Assembly (NCBI GenBank): GCA_038326025.1
Contig: JBBQJP010000016.1
Location: 1-64,000 of the forward strand
Direction of reading: 5' to 3'
Source of the DNA: CAISIP01 sp038326025
Lineage (GTDB): Bacteria; Pseudomonadota; Gammaproteobacteria; Burkholderiales; Burkholderiaceae_C
Length of the DNA stretch: 64,000 nucleotides
The translations under genes and the position numbers were made by a program. The notes beneath the pieces are model-generated. The model had not been told where the DNA came from, searched no databases, and worked only from the letters and a program-made list of their open reading frames with translations. Shown here piece by piece: positions 44,701 to 54,900 of this stretch (position 1 is the first letter of the stretch; each line of letters begins with the position of its first letter).

Positions 44701-47700
44701 CAGGATGCTGCGCCCGTGCACCGAGCTTGGGTCCGGCTTGCGCGGAAAAGCGCCGCGTATCACTGCCTCGGCCTCTGCCACGGTGCCATGCCAGCCCAGC
44801 ATGTGCATCTGCTCGCCGTCGAACCGCGTCGTGCCGCCCATGTCAGCGCCACTGAGCACACACGCGCGCTCGGCGATCGCCTGGAACACCGGGGTCACGT
44901 CGGTCGGCGATTCGCTGATGATGCGCAGGATGTCGGCAGTCGCCGTCTGGCGCTCCAACGCCTCGCGGGTCTCGTTGAACAGCCGCACGTTCTCGATCGC
45001 GATCACGGCCTGGTCGGCGAAGCCGCGCAGCGATGCGATCTCCTGCTCGGTGAACGCACCGACGGTCGTGCGGGCCGCGGTCAGCACACCGATACATTCG
45101 CCGGTACGCAGCAAAGGCACCATCAGCGAAGATCGAAGGCCGAACTTCTCATATTGCAGGTTTTCGTCCACCGGCCGCTCGGCCCGATCCCAGTCGGGCA
45201 CGTGCAGCAACTGCCCGCTGGCAAATACGCGGCTCGGGAAATTGGCGTCCGGATCGATCGGGTTGCGCCTGCGCGTACGGGACCACCCTTTCGCCGGCCC
45301 CTCACCGCTTACCGACATGATCATGAAGGCGTCGCCGTCGCGCTGCAACACCGCGCCAAAAACACAATCCAGCAGGCGATGCGCCGTGGCAGCGATGGCA
45401 TCGAATACCGGCAGGACATTGTCGGGGGACTGGCTGATGACACGCAGGATGTCGGCGCTCGCGGTCTGCTGCTGCAGTGCGTCCTCGGTCTCGTTGAACA
45501 GCCGAACGTTCTCGATCGCGATCAGCGCCTGGTCGCGGAACGACTCGGCGATAGCCAACTCCTTGGCCGCGAATGCGTGGGCCCGGCTGCTTGCAAACGC
45601 CAATAAGCCGATGCACTGGTCGCCGCGCAGCAAGGGCAGGTACAAAGCCGACTCGATACCGAACTGCGAGCGGATATCACGCTCATGAAGCGGCAACTCG
45701 AGTACCGACCAGTCGGGCAGGTTCAACACGGCCCGATCGAGGATCGCCCGTGACGGATAGTTGAGCGCCGGATCCAGCGGGAGCTGCGCCGGTCCCAAGT
45801 CGCCGATCGGCCCTGCGGGAGTCGCACCGGCCGCCGGCGTAAACGTCGCGCCGTCGCACCGTATGACAAAAGCGCTGTCGCATTTGATCAAGCGGATCGC
45901 GCCCTGCACGATCGCATCGAACACCGGCTGCACATCGGTGGGAGAACTGCTGATCACGCGCAGGATGTCGGCACTCGCAGTCTGGCGCGCCAGGGCCTCC
46001 TGGGTCTCGTTGAACATGCCTGCGTTCTGGATCGCGATCACCGCCTGGTCGGCGAATGTCTTGATCATCCGCGCGTCCTTGTCGGTAAACGGGCGCATGT
46101 CCAGATGCAGCACCGCGATCGTTCCAAACGTACGGCCGTTGGACACCATGGCCGCACTGAGCATCGAACAGTTGGAGCCAACGGCGATCGATGCGGCCCG
46201 GACGCTGTCCGGAACGCTGTCGCCGTGCTGCACGTCGGGCCAGTACGACGCCGCCCCCGTCAATAGTCCGGGACCGGGCGCAGGCCGCGGGAACAGGCCG
46301 CGCAACGCATCCGACCTTTGCCCGCTGCCTGCCTGATAGTGCAGCTGCCCATCGTCACCCCGGGCGGTGATGACCAGCTCGGCGCCGGGCCACATGCGCT
46401 CCATGCTGGCGCAGATGGCGTTGAACACCGGTTGCGTGTCGGCCACGGACTGGCCGATCACATTGAGCACCGCGGCCGACGCCTGTTGCTGCTCCAGCGC
46501 CTCCTTGGTTTCCTGCACCAGGCGCGCGTTCTCCAGCGCCACACCCATGCTGGCGGCGATGGTCTGCAGCAGCCGCAACTCGGCCTCGCCGTAGGCAAAC
46601 TCGCGCTCGTGGTTCTGCAACGCCACGAAACCGAGAGCCCGGTTGCTGCCGACGATTGGCACGGCAACCAGCGAACGGCACAAGTCGGTACCTGGCGCAG
46701 TCATCATACGCATGGCGGTCATTTCAGCGCGCGAATTGACCACCAGCGTCTGGCGTCGCTGCAGGTGCTCGTATTCCCGGTCGCCCGGGCCGATGACCCG
46801 ACCCGAGCGATGGTGCGGGATCGCCCGGCCGTGTTCATAGTTGTACAGCGTGCGCAGGGTCCGGCTCTCGTCGTCATACCAAGACATGCTGACGCTGCCG
46901 GTTCGGAAAACCTCGCGCAACTTGTCGCCCACCAGCGTTGCAATAGCCTGAAAGTCCAGTTCACCTGCCACGCCACGCTGGATCGCGGAAATCACCTCGA
47001 GTTCGGCAACCCGCTCATCCAGCGCCACCGTGCGTTCCCGCACCTTGGCCTCCAGCCCTGCTGCCCACTGGGTGTTGTCCAGTGCCACCGCAGCCTGGGA
47101 TGCCAGCATGGCAAACAGGTCGGCATCACCATCGTGGAACCGGCCAAACGCCCCGTCGATGTCTGCGTACAGGTGACCCAGCACGCGCCGCTGCACCACC
47201 AGCGGCGCCACCAGGCATGAGCGCTGGCAGACGGGCTCAACCCCCTCTGGCCCGTGCCGTAACCGGGTGACCTGGGTCGCTGCGGCTTCATCCAGCCACG
47301 GCGTGACCTGGCGCAGCAGCAGCGCCGCGTTTTCCCCGCCTGGAACCAAAGCACCTCCAATCTCCCGTCCCGCATTACCCTCTAGCACAATCAGCACCCG
47401 CTGCGCGCCACTGAGCTCGGTGATCTCGTCGACCAGAAATCCCTGCAGTTCTGCGCTGCCGCGCAGCTCATTGAGGCGCACGCCGGTATCCACCAGACGC
47501 TTGAACGGTTCGCGCAGATTGCCGTCGTGCGCCAGATGGACCAGCCGCCGAGCGTCCGACAGACCGTGGCGAGGCGCCTCGTCCAGCCAGGCGGCGATGA
47601 TGTCGCGATTGACCCAGTGCTTGTTGAGGTAGCTGCGCCGCAGGCCTTCATCGCGTACATGGTGCGTGGCCTCGAGCAAAATCGCATGGGCACGTTGCAG

Positions 47701-48966
47701 CGCAGTCCAGGATTGGGTCGGGTCACCGCACGCCGCCAGCGCGCGGCTGTGCCACCACCAGATGTCATGACTCTGGCCGTAACCGGTACGCGTGAAGCCG
47801 TGTCGTTCATGCAACATCACTCCGCGACGGGTGACCCGCAGGGCCGCTGTGTTCTCCCCGCGCAAAAGCAGCAGTCTGGCCATAGGGATCAGGGCATACA
47901 ACTCGAACTCGGGACTGGCAACACGCACCTCGCGCACAAAGGCGCGCAGACGCTTGTGCGCGCCATCGAGATCGCCTTCGGCGATTAACAGGCTGGCAGC
48001 GCGCAACTCCCGCAACTTGCGCGTGACCGGCTCATCGAGCGCCGTGACCAGCGCATCGAAAGCAGGCCAGTCCGCGCGCGCCCGCGCGACCTCGCCAAGC
48101 GCAATCTGGCAGTTGATCCGTGTCGACAGGGCCAGAGCGTGGTGCAGGCGGGTGCCCATGCGCGAGGTCAAGGCGGCCGCTTCCTCACACATGCGCAAAA
48201 CCTGCCGATACAGCCCCAGTTCCTCGAAGGCCTCCACCAGGTTGCCCAACACCAGCATCCGCCCGAATAGATTCCCACAGCGCTCAAAAGCCTGCGCCGC
48301 CTGGTGCAGCACCGCCATGCGCTCGGCAATGTCGGTGCAACTCATGCTCAGGATGTTGAGTGCAGTCGCAAGGCCGACCGTATCACCTGCTTGGCGCGCC
48401 AGCATCACAGCGCGTTGCGCTGACGTGCGAGAGGCATCGTTGCGTGACAACCGGATCAGTGCAAATCCAATGACCCAATGGCAACGCCCCAATCCGGCCA
48501 GATCTCCCTGCACTTTGAACATTGGAACCGCCTGATCGGCAGTGGCAATGGCCTCCTGGGGCAAGGAAGCACGCAGCTCAGCCTCGGCCAGGCACAACAA
48601 ACTGTGCGACACCAAAGCGGTGTCGCGCGTCTTGCGCGCCAGTGCCACGGCCTGTTGCGCACCTGCCAGCGCCCTCTGCTGCTCTCCGGTGCGCATCTGC
48701 ACCATCGCCTGCCGGCTCAGGGCGCGCACGCGCAGCGCCGGGTGCCTGGTGGAATGAACCAGCGACACCATCTGCGCGGCATCCTGCGCAGCCTGCGCGA
48801 ACCGGCCCTCGGCCATCAGGGCCTCGGCGCGCTGATCGAGCAATGCGACCCGCAACGTCAGGTCCAGGCCAGGCGTATCGAGCTTCGACGTCGCCAGGTC
48901 GATGACCTGCCCTTGGAGGCCATCCCTTGCCAAACGCTCAAGCTCGGCCCGCACGTCAGTTGGCAT
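41791..48966 (-). CDS. Giant hybrid histidine kinase A: TPR-like region, 8 GAF, HisKA, HATPase, two REC
   Basis: A 2,391-residue soluble protein. Residues 1 to about 490 are TPR-like helices ending in a SYLNKHWVNRDIIAAWL segment. Eight GAF-type units follow, most joined by a QTASADILRVIS-type helix and ending in a QNARLF or ENVRLF helix. The phosphoacceptor His is in TMSHEIRTPMNAVIG near residue 1885; the ATPase has YGGTGLGLAISKRL. Two receivers follow (LIVDDNATNRK with LDMHMPEMDG; LLAEDNVVNQK with MDVQMPEMDG). All phosphotransfer residues look intact. It has no membrane segment. The ATG at 48966 has a GGAGGG site and overlaps the previous kinase stop by 11 bases. Confidence 0.93.
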   Translation of the reverse strand: MPTDVRAELERLARDGLQGQVIDLATSKLDTPGLDLTLRVALLDQRAEALMAEGRFAQAAQDAAQMVSLVHSTRHPALRVRALSRQAMVQMRTGEQQRALAGAQQAVALARKTRDTALVSHSLLCLAEAELRASLPQEAIATADQAVPMFKVQGDLAGLGRCHWVIGFALIRLSRNDASRTSAQRAVMLARQAGDTVGLATALNILSMSCTDIAERMAVLHQAAQAFERCGNLFGRMLVLGNLVEAFEELGLYRQVLRMCEEAAALTSRMGTRLHHALALSTRINCQIALGEVARARADWPAFDALVTALDEPVTRKLRELRAASLLIAEGDLDGAHKRLRAFVREVRVASPEFELYALIPMARLLLLRGENTAALRVTRRGVMLHERHGFTRTGYGQSHDIWWWHSRALAACGDPTQSWTALQRAHAILLEATHHVRDEGLRRSYLNKHWVNRDIIAAWLDEAPRHGLSDARRLVHLAHDGNLREPFKRLVDTGVRLNELRGSAELQGFLVDEITELSGAQRVLIVLEGNAGREIGGALVPGGENAALLLRQVTPWLDEAAATQVTRLRHGPEGVEPVCQRSCLVAPLVVQRRVLGHLYADIDGAFGRFHDGDADLFAMLASQAAVALDNTQWAAGLEAKVRERTVALDERVAELEVISAIQRGVAGELDFQAIATLVGDKLREVFRTGSVSMSWYDDESRTLRTLYNYEHGRAIPHHRSGRVIGPGDREYEHLQRRQTLVVNSRAEMTAMRMMTAPGTDLCRSLVAVPIVGSNRALGFVALQNHEREFAYGEAELRLLQTIAASMGVALENARLVQETKEALEQQQASAAVLNVIGQSVADTQPVFNAICASMERMWPGAELVITARGDDGQLHYQAGSGQRSDALRGLFPRPAPGPGLLTGAASYWPDVQHGDSVPDSVRAASIAVGSNCSMLSAAMVSNGRTFGTIAVLHLDMRPFTDKDARMIKTFADQAVIAIQNAGMFNETQEALARQTASADILRVISSSPTDVQPVFDAIVQGAIRLIKCDSAFVIRCDGATFTPAAGATPAGPIGDLGPAQLPLDPALNYPSRAILDRAVLNLPDWSVLELPLHERDIRSQFGIESALYLPLLRGDQCIGLLAFASSRAHAFAAKELAIAESFRDQALIAIENVRLFNETEDALQQQTASADILRVISQSPDNVLPVFDAIAATAHRLLDCVFGAVLQRDGDAFMIMSVSGEGPAKGWSRTRRRNPIDPDANFPSRVFASGQLLHVPDWDRAERPVDENLQYEKFGLRSSLMVPLLRTGECIGVLTAARTTVGAFTEQEIASLRGFADQAVIAIENVRLFNETREALERQTATADILRIISESPTDVTPVFQAIAERACVLSGADMGGTTRFDGEQMHMLGWHGTVAEAEAVIRGAFPRKPDPSSVHGRSILAGEPVQIPDVSRDADYGLFEAASATSYRSILAVPMLQGGRAIGSIAVGRLAAGAFPDKVLTLLQIFADQAVIAVENTRLFNELEARNREVSESLEQQKASADILSVISQSVSDSQPVFDKILQSCQHLFGGDELDVLLVDEQGMLRIGAYLGKARDIVAATFPAPVERTPAGQAIRERRVLHWPDLVHGADVPGVLRKMAAQVGYTSLMFAPMLWDGRGIGAIGVARSTGPFRPKELELVQTFADQAVIAIQNARLFNETQEALVQQTASADVLQVISQSIADIQPVFDTILTRAQRILDTNYVNIILIGDDGMARLQVNRDPQFPGDAMYPKVVEYLHRLFPSSARDTVHGYAAHKRVVLHYPDVQNGEGVPQGVRESTHWMGDHSQLYVPLVWKGQGIGCFGVARFPVRPFTEKEITLIKTFADQAVIAIQNARMFNETQEARAAAESANEAKSSFLATMSHEIRTPMNAVIGMSGLLLDTPLNDEQRDFAGTIRDSGDALLTIINDILDFSKIEAGRMDVEAHPFDLRECVESALDLIAGRAQEKKLEIAYVFEGHVPAAIDGDVTRLRQVLLNLLSNAVKFTDAGEVVLTVQSATVDDGRPQLEFAVRDSGIGLSPAGIAKLFQSFSQADSSTTRKYGGTGLGLAISKRLAELMGGTMWVESDGAGHGSTFRFTIAAPVAELPTASRRDYSGEQPDLAGKRLLIVDDNATNRKILSLQTGRWGMLARDTESPEQALLWLDEGEAFDLAILDMHMPEMDGVTLARKIQVVRKDLPLVLFTSLGRREALAEGEDLFRATLTKPLHQSQLFDCLMNLLAAGTAHLPARAKVKPTMDPGMAQRHPLRILLAEDNVVNQKLALRLLQQMGYRADLASNGLEAIESVERQTYDVILMDVQMPEMDGLEASRWISQRWTPEKRPRIVAMTANAMQGDREECLAAGMDDYVTKPIRVDQLVEALINAKARKEN

Positions 48967-51900
48967 CACGCCCTCCGGCAACCATCAAGGCCTCGACCAG
49001 CGCATCGACCCGGATCGGCTTGGTCACGTAATCGTCCATGCCGGCTGCCAGGCAGGCTTCGCGGTCGCCCTGCATGGCGTTGGCCGTCATCGCAATGATG
49101 CGCGGGCGCTTGTCCGCCGGCCATTTTGCGGTGATGCGGCGTGACGCCTCAAGCCCGTCCATCTCCGGCATCTGCACGTCCATCAGGATCACATCGTAGG
49201 TCTGGCGCTCGACGCATTCGATTGCCTCGACACCATTGCTGGCCAGGTCCGCCCGATACCCCATCTGCTGCAGCAATCGCATGGCGAGCTTTTGGTTCAC
49301 CACGTTGTCCTCTGCGAGCAGGATACGCAACGGATGGCGTTTGGCCATGCCTGCGTCGATCTTCGGTTTGGCTGGAGCGGCAGCCTGCTTGGGCACGTCG
49401 CCATCACCAAGCAAGCCAACCAGGGTGTCGAACAACTGCGACTGGCGTAGCGGCTTGCCCATGTAGGCCTCGAACAAGTCCTCGTTGTCACCCACCTCGC
49501 GCCGACCGAGTGAACTGAACAATACCAGCGGCAAGGCCGGACGCATCGCGTGAATCTTGCCTGCCAGCGTCAAGCCGTCCATCTCGGGCATGTGCATGTC
49601 CAGCACTGCCAGATCGAAAGCCTCGCCCTTGTCCAGCCAGCCCAGTGCCTTGGCCGCAGACTCGGTATCGCGCACCACCATGCCCCATTTGCCGCTCTGC
49701 AGCGCCAGCACTTTGCGGTTGGTCGCGTTGTCATCCACTACCAGCATGCGTTTGCCGGCCAGCGCCGGCTGCTGGCCGATGAAATCGCGCCGATTGGTCG
49801 AGGGTGACTCTGCCAGCGGCGCGACGATGGAGAACGAAAAGGTCGAACCCTTTCCTAGGCCGGCGCTTTTGGCGACCATCGTGCCCCCCATCAACTCGGC
49901 CAGCCGCTTGCTGATGGCCAGCCCCAGGCCCGTGCCGCCATATTTGCGCGTGGTCGACGAATCGGCCTGCGAGAACGACTGGAACAGCCGCGACATGCCT
50001 TGCTCGGACAAGCCGATGCCGGTGTCGCGAATCGCGAAAGTCAGCTCGACGCCGCCGTCGGCCGGCTTGGCACTGACCGTCAGCACCACCTCGCCCTGCT
50101 CCGTGAACTTGACCGCGTTGGCCAGCAGATTGAGCAGCACCTGGCGCAGCCGCGTCACGTCGCCGTTCACCGCCACCGGCACTTCGCCCTCGAACAGATA
50201 GGCCAGGTCGAGTTTCCTCTCGGCCGCGCGGGTACTCATCAGGTCCAGCGCCGCCTCCACGCATTCGCGCACATCGAACGGATGCGCCTCGATATCCATC
50301 CGTCCTGCCTCGATCTTCGAAAAATCCAGAATGTCGTTGATGATGGTCAGCAGCGCGTCGCCGGAGTCACGGATCGTGGATGCAAAGTCACGCTGCTCGT
50401 CGTTCAGCGGCGTGTCCAGCAGCAAGCCGCTCATACCGATGACAGCGTTCATCGGCGTGCGGATCTCATGGCTCATCGTGGCCAGGAAACTGCTCTTGGC
50501 CTCGTTTGCCGCTTCTGCCGCCGCACGGGCCTCCTGGGTTTCGCGGAACATGCGGGCGTTCTGGATCGCGATCACGGCCTGGTCGGCGAAGGTCTCCAGA
50601 AGCGAGATCTCCTTGGGACCGAAACCGGTTGCAGGCAAACGGATGGCGTAAAGAAAACCCACGGGACGACCTTCCCATGCCATCGGCGCGAGCACCTGCG
50701 AATACGCTCCGAGCGACAGGGGCGGCTTGTTCAACCATTGCGCCACCGCGCGCAGGTCGCGGCCGGTTGCGGGGTCGAGCGCATTGACGACATGGATAGG
50801 CTTGCCACGCAGGATGCCGACTCCATACGACGCAGCAGGAACTCTGGCGCGGTAGAAGGCTTGCAACGCAGGCAATGCCGAGCCATGGTGCGCCGCCAGT
50901 TCGACAAAACCGTCGTCGCCGACCAGCACGATGCCCTGCTCCGAGCTGCTGAACAACTTCTCGCAACTTGCCAGTATCTTGTCGAACACCGGCCTCGCAT
51001 CGGCCACCGATCCGCTGATCACCTCCAGCACTTCGGCAGTGGCCGTCTGCTGTTCCAGCGCCTCCTTGGTGTCGTTGAACAAGCGCGTATTCTGGATCGC
51101 GATCACCGCCTGATCGGCAAAGGTCTTGAGCAGGTCGAACTGGTGATCGGAGAAGGTTCCGGGCTGGATGCGCGTAACGCTGATGACGCCGACCGCCGCG
51201 CCTTCATGCAATAGCGGCACCAGGATCTGGCTGCGCCAGCCCCGGCTGGCCGCCAGTTTGCGCAGGCCGTCGGACATGCCCTCGGCCGTCTCAGTGTCTT
51301 CGACGATATACGGCTTGGCCGTCAGCAGCGGCTGGTAGATCGAATCCGAACTGAGTGGCGCCGGGAAATAGGACAGCAGATCACGGTCACCGTCTTCGGT
51401 CGTCGCCGTATACGCCGCCAGGTGGATCGTCTCGCCGACCAGCCGCAACAAGGTCGCCGAAAAACCGCCGATCAGCTTGCGCGCACTGTGCACGATGGCG
51501 TCGAGTATCGGTTGCACGTCGTCGGGCGAACTGGCGATCACATTGAGGATCTCTGCCGTGGCCGTCTGGCGTTCCAGCGACTCCTGCGTCTCGTTGAACA
51601 AGCGCACGTTCTCGATCGCGATCACCGCCTGGTCGGCGAAGGTCTCGACCAGCGCGATCTGGCGCGGCGTGAAGGCCTCCACATGGTGACGCCACAACGC
51701 GAACACGCCCATCACCTTGCCGTCGCGCAGCAGCGGCACGGCAACGATCGAGCGATAACGCTCCAGCGCCTTGCCGCCGTAGGCATATTCCGGATCGGCC
51801 TCGACGTCCAGGATGTGAACGGTGCGCCCCTCCAGCGCGGCACGCCCCGTCGCTGCGCCGCGCCCCGGGGCGATCGGGTGCGAGGCCACGTATTCCATGA

Positions 51901-54900
51901 ATTCCTTGTTCGGACCGTCGGAGGCTGCAAGGTGCATCACACCGCCTTGCTGGCGGAAGATCATGCCGGTCTGGGCGCCGCACAGCCGCACGGCGCTCTC
52001 GACCAGGGTGCGAAACACCGGATCCAGGTCGAAGGTCGAGCGCGAGATGACCTGCAAGACCTCCGACGTCGCCGTCTGCTGCTCCAGCGCCTCCCTGGTC
52101 TCGTTGAACAGGCGCACGTTCTCGATCGCGATCACCGCCTGGTCAGCAAACGTCTGCAGCAATTGCACCTGGTGATGCGAAAAACTGCCGGGTTCGCGCC
52201 GCGTCACGCTGATCATGCCCATGGACGTCGCGTCGCGCATCAACGGACAGAATAACGCGCTGCGCCACCCGCGCGCCCGCGCAACGTCTCGCACCTGGGA
52301 AAAGGATTCGAAATCCTTATCGGCGTCCTGAATGTGCACCATCTGGCCGCTCTGCAATGCTTCTGCACCATGGAACCGCTCCAGTCGAACCGGAAAGGAC
52401 TTCTGCAAGGCGGCATCGCCGGTCGCATCTGTCGACGTGAATGCCACCAGGTGCAACTTCCCATCGGCAAAGCGCCCCACCATCGTGGAAAAACCACCCA
52501 GCAAGCGATTGGAACTGGCCGCAATCGCATCGAATACCGGCTGTACGTCGTCGGGCGAACTGGCGATGACCTTCAGAATCTCGGCCGTCGCGGTCTGGCG
52601 CTCCAGCGCCTCGTGGGTCTCGCGGAACAGCCGGGCGTTCTGGATCGCGATCACCGCCTGGTCGCAGAACGTGCGCAGCATGGCGATCGCCTTGTCAGAA
52701 AACGGACCGGGTGACTCCCGGCCGACGAAGATTGTCCCGATGCCGCGACCCTCCCACAGCATCGGCGCGAAGATGACCGACCGGATGCCGGTGGCCTTGC
52801 ACCCGCCGCGGGTGACCGGGGGAACTTCATCCGCTGTCGCATCCGGATAGTGCATCACGCGCCGTTTCGCAATCGCCGATCCGGAACCCGAACCCTCGCC
52901 GGCCGGAAACGGCTGCAGGCGCGCCAGTTCCTCGCGCCCCGGTCCGTCATAGGCGCCGATCCACAGGTTGCCGTCTTCGCCCACCAGGTTGATACCGATC
53001 TGTGTTCCGCCAAACAGGTGCTTGCAGCTCAGCAAGATCTTGTCGAACACCGGCTGGGTATCGGCCACCGAATTGCCGATGACCTGCAGCACCTCGGCCG
53101 ATGCCGTCTGCTGCTCCAGGGCTTCCTGGGTTTCATTGAACAGCCTCGCGTTCTGGATCGCAATCACCGCCTGGTCAGCGAAGGTGCGCAGAAGTGCCGC
53201 CTCCTTGTCGGCAAACGGGGTCGGGGGAATCCGGGTCACATGAATGGTGCCGATGCCCTTGCCCTCCCACAACATGGGCGCGATCAGCATCGAGTAATTA
53301 CCCACGTCACGCGCTATCTGGCGCATCGCCTGCGGTACCCTGGGTCCGTTGAGCATGTCCGGGTAGTGAACGACCTCGCGCTTGCGGATCGGATACGACT
53401 GATAAGACTGAGCCAGCGGCAGCGGAAAGTCCCGATCCAGGAATTCACGCACCTGCGCGACCGTGAAGCCGCGTTCCGCGGCAATCGCCTCATGCCGCAC
53501 CAGGCCGTCGTCTCCCACCAGCGAGATGATCGACGTATTGCCACCAAACAGGCGCTGGCAACTCTGCACGATCTCCTCGAACACAGGCGCGGCGTCGGAC
53601 ACCGAGTTGCTGATGACGCTGAGAACCGCGCTCGACGCCGTCTGCTGCTCCAGCGCCTCCTGGGTGTCCTTGAACATCCGTGTGTTCTCAATCGCGATCA
53701 TCGCCTGGTCCCGGAACGACTCGGCCAGCGCGATCTCCTTGTCGCTGAACGTGGACACGCGCATGCGCATCAGGATCAGAACACCGGTGCTTCGTCCCGC
53801 GCGCTGCAACGGCAAGATCAAACTGGACTGAATCCCAACCGACACATGCAGCTTGCGTTCTGTCTCCGGCAGGTTACTCACCGACCAGTCCGGTGTTTGA
53901 AGCGCGGTGCCGCTGGCGATCACCTGCGACGGCAGATTATTTTCTGGATCGATCGGAACGCGGTTGGCTTCGGTGAAGTCCCTCAATCCGTTCTCATCGG
54001 CACTTGCCGCCGTCCAGAATGCCGCCTCATCGCAGCGCAGGATCACCGCGCGGTCACAGGCAATCAGCCGGACTGCCGAACTGACGATCGCGTCGAATAC
54101 CGGTTGCACGTCGGTCGGCGATTCGCTGATCACTCGCAGAACAGCAGCGCTGGCAGTCTCGCGCTGCAGCGCCTCCTGCGTCTCGTTGAACAGGCGCACG
54201 TTCTCCATCGCAATGGCGGCCTGGTCGGCAAATGAGGTGACCAGCTCGATTTCCTTGTCGTTGAAGGCCTTGACTTCGGGACGCGCCAGCGTCAACACAC
54301 CGATCGCCACGCCTTCGCGCAGGATCGGCATCGCCAGCAGGGTCCGGTAGCCACCGACCTTTTGCACATCGCTGCGCCCATACTGGGCGCTTTCGGACGC
54401 GTCCTCCACTTGCATGGCCCGCCCCGCAGCCACCGCGTGCGCCGTGACAGACTTCTGATCGCGCAGGTCAACCGGGTGCGCAGCGAGATGCTCCATCAAC
54501 GCTGGGGTCGCACCGAACAGGCCAGTCGGCCTTGCAAAATCGCCATCGACCTTGAATATCACTCCCATCGGGGCATGGCACAAACGCGCGGCGGCGCCAA
54601 TCAAGGTATCGAGCACCGCAGCGAGGTCAAACGTCGTGCGGCTGATCGCCTTGAGCACATTGGCCGTCGCCGTCTGGCGCTCCAAGGCTTCCTGCGTCTC
54701 GTTGAAGAGCCGCGCGTTCTGGATCGCGATCACGGCCTGGTCGGCGAAGCTCTTTAGCAGCCCGATGTCGCGCTCGGAGAACGGCGCCGGAGGGATCCGT
54801 ACCACCTGAAGTGCACCGATCCCCCGGTCGGCACTGAACATCGGCGCCACCAGCAGGGAATAGTTCTGCCCCAGTCCGATGGCCGACTGGCGCAGCCCCT

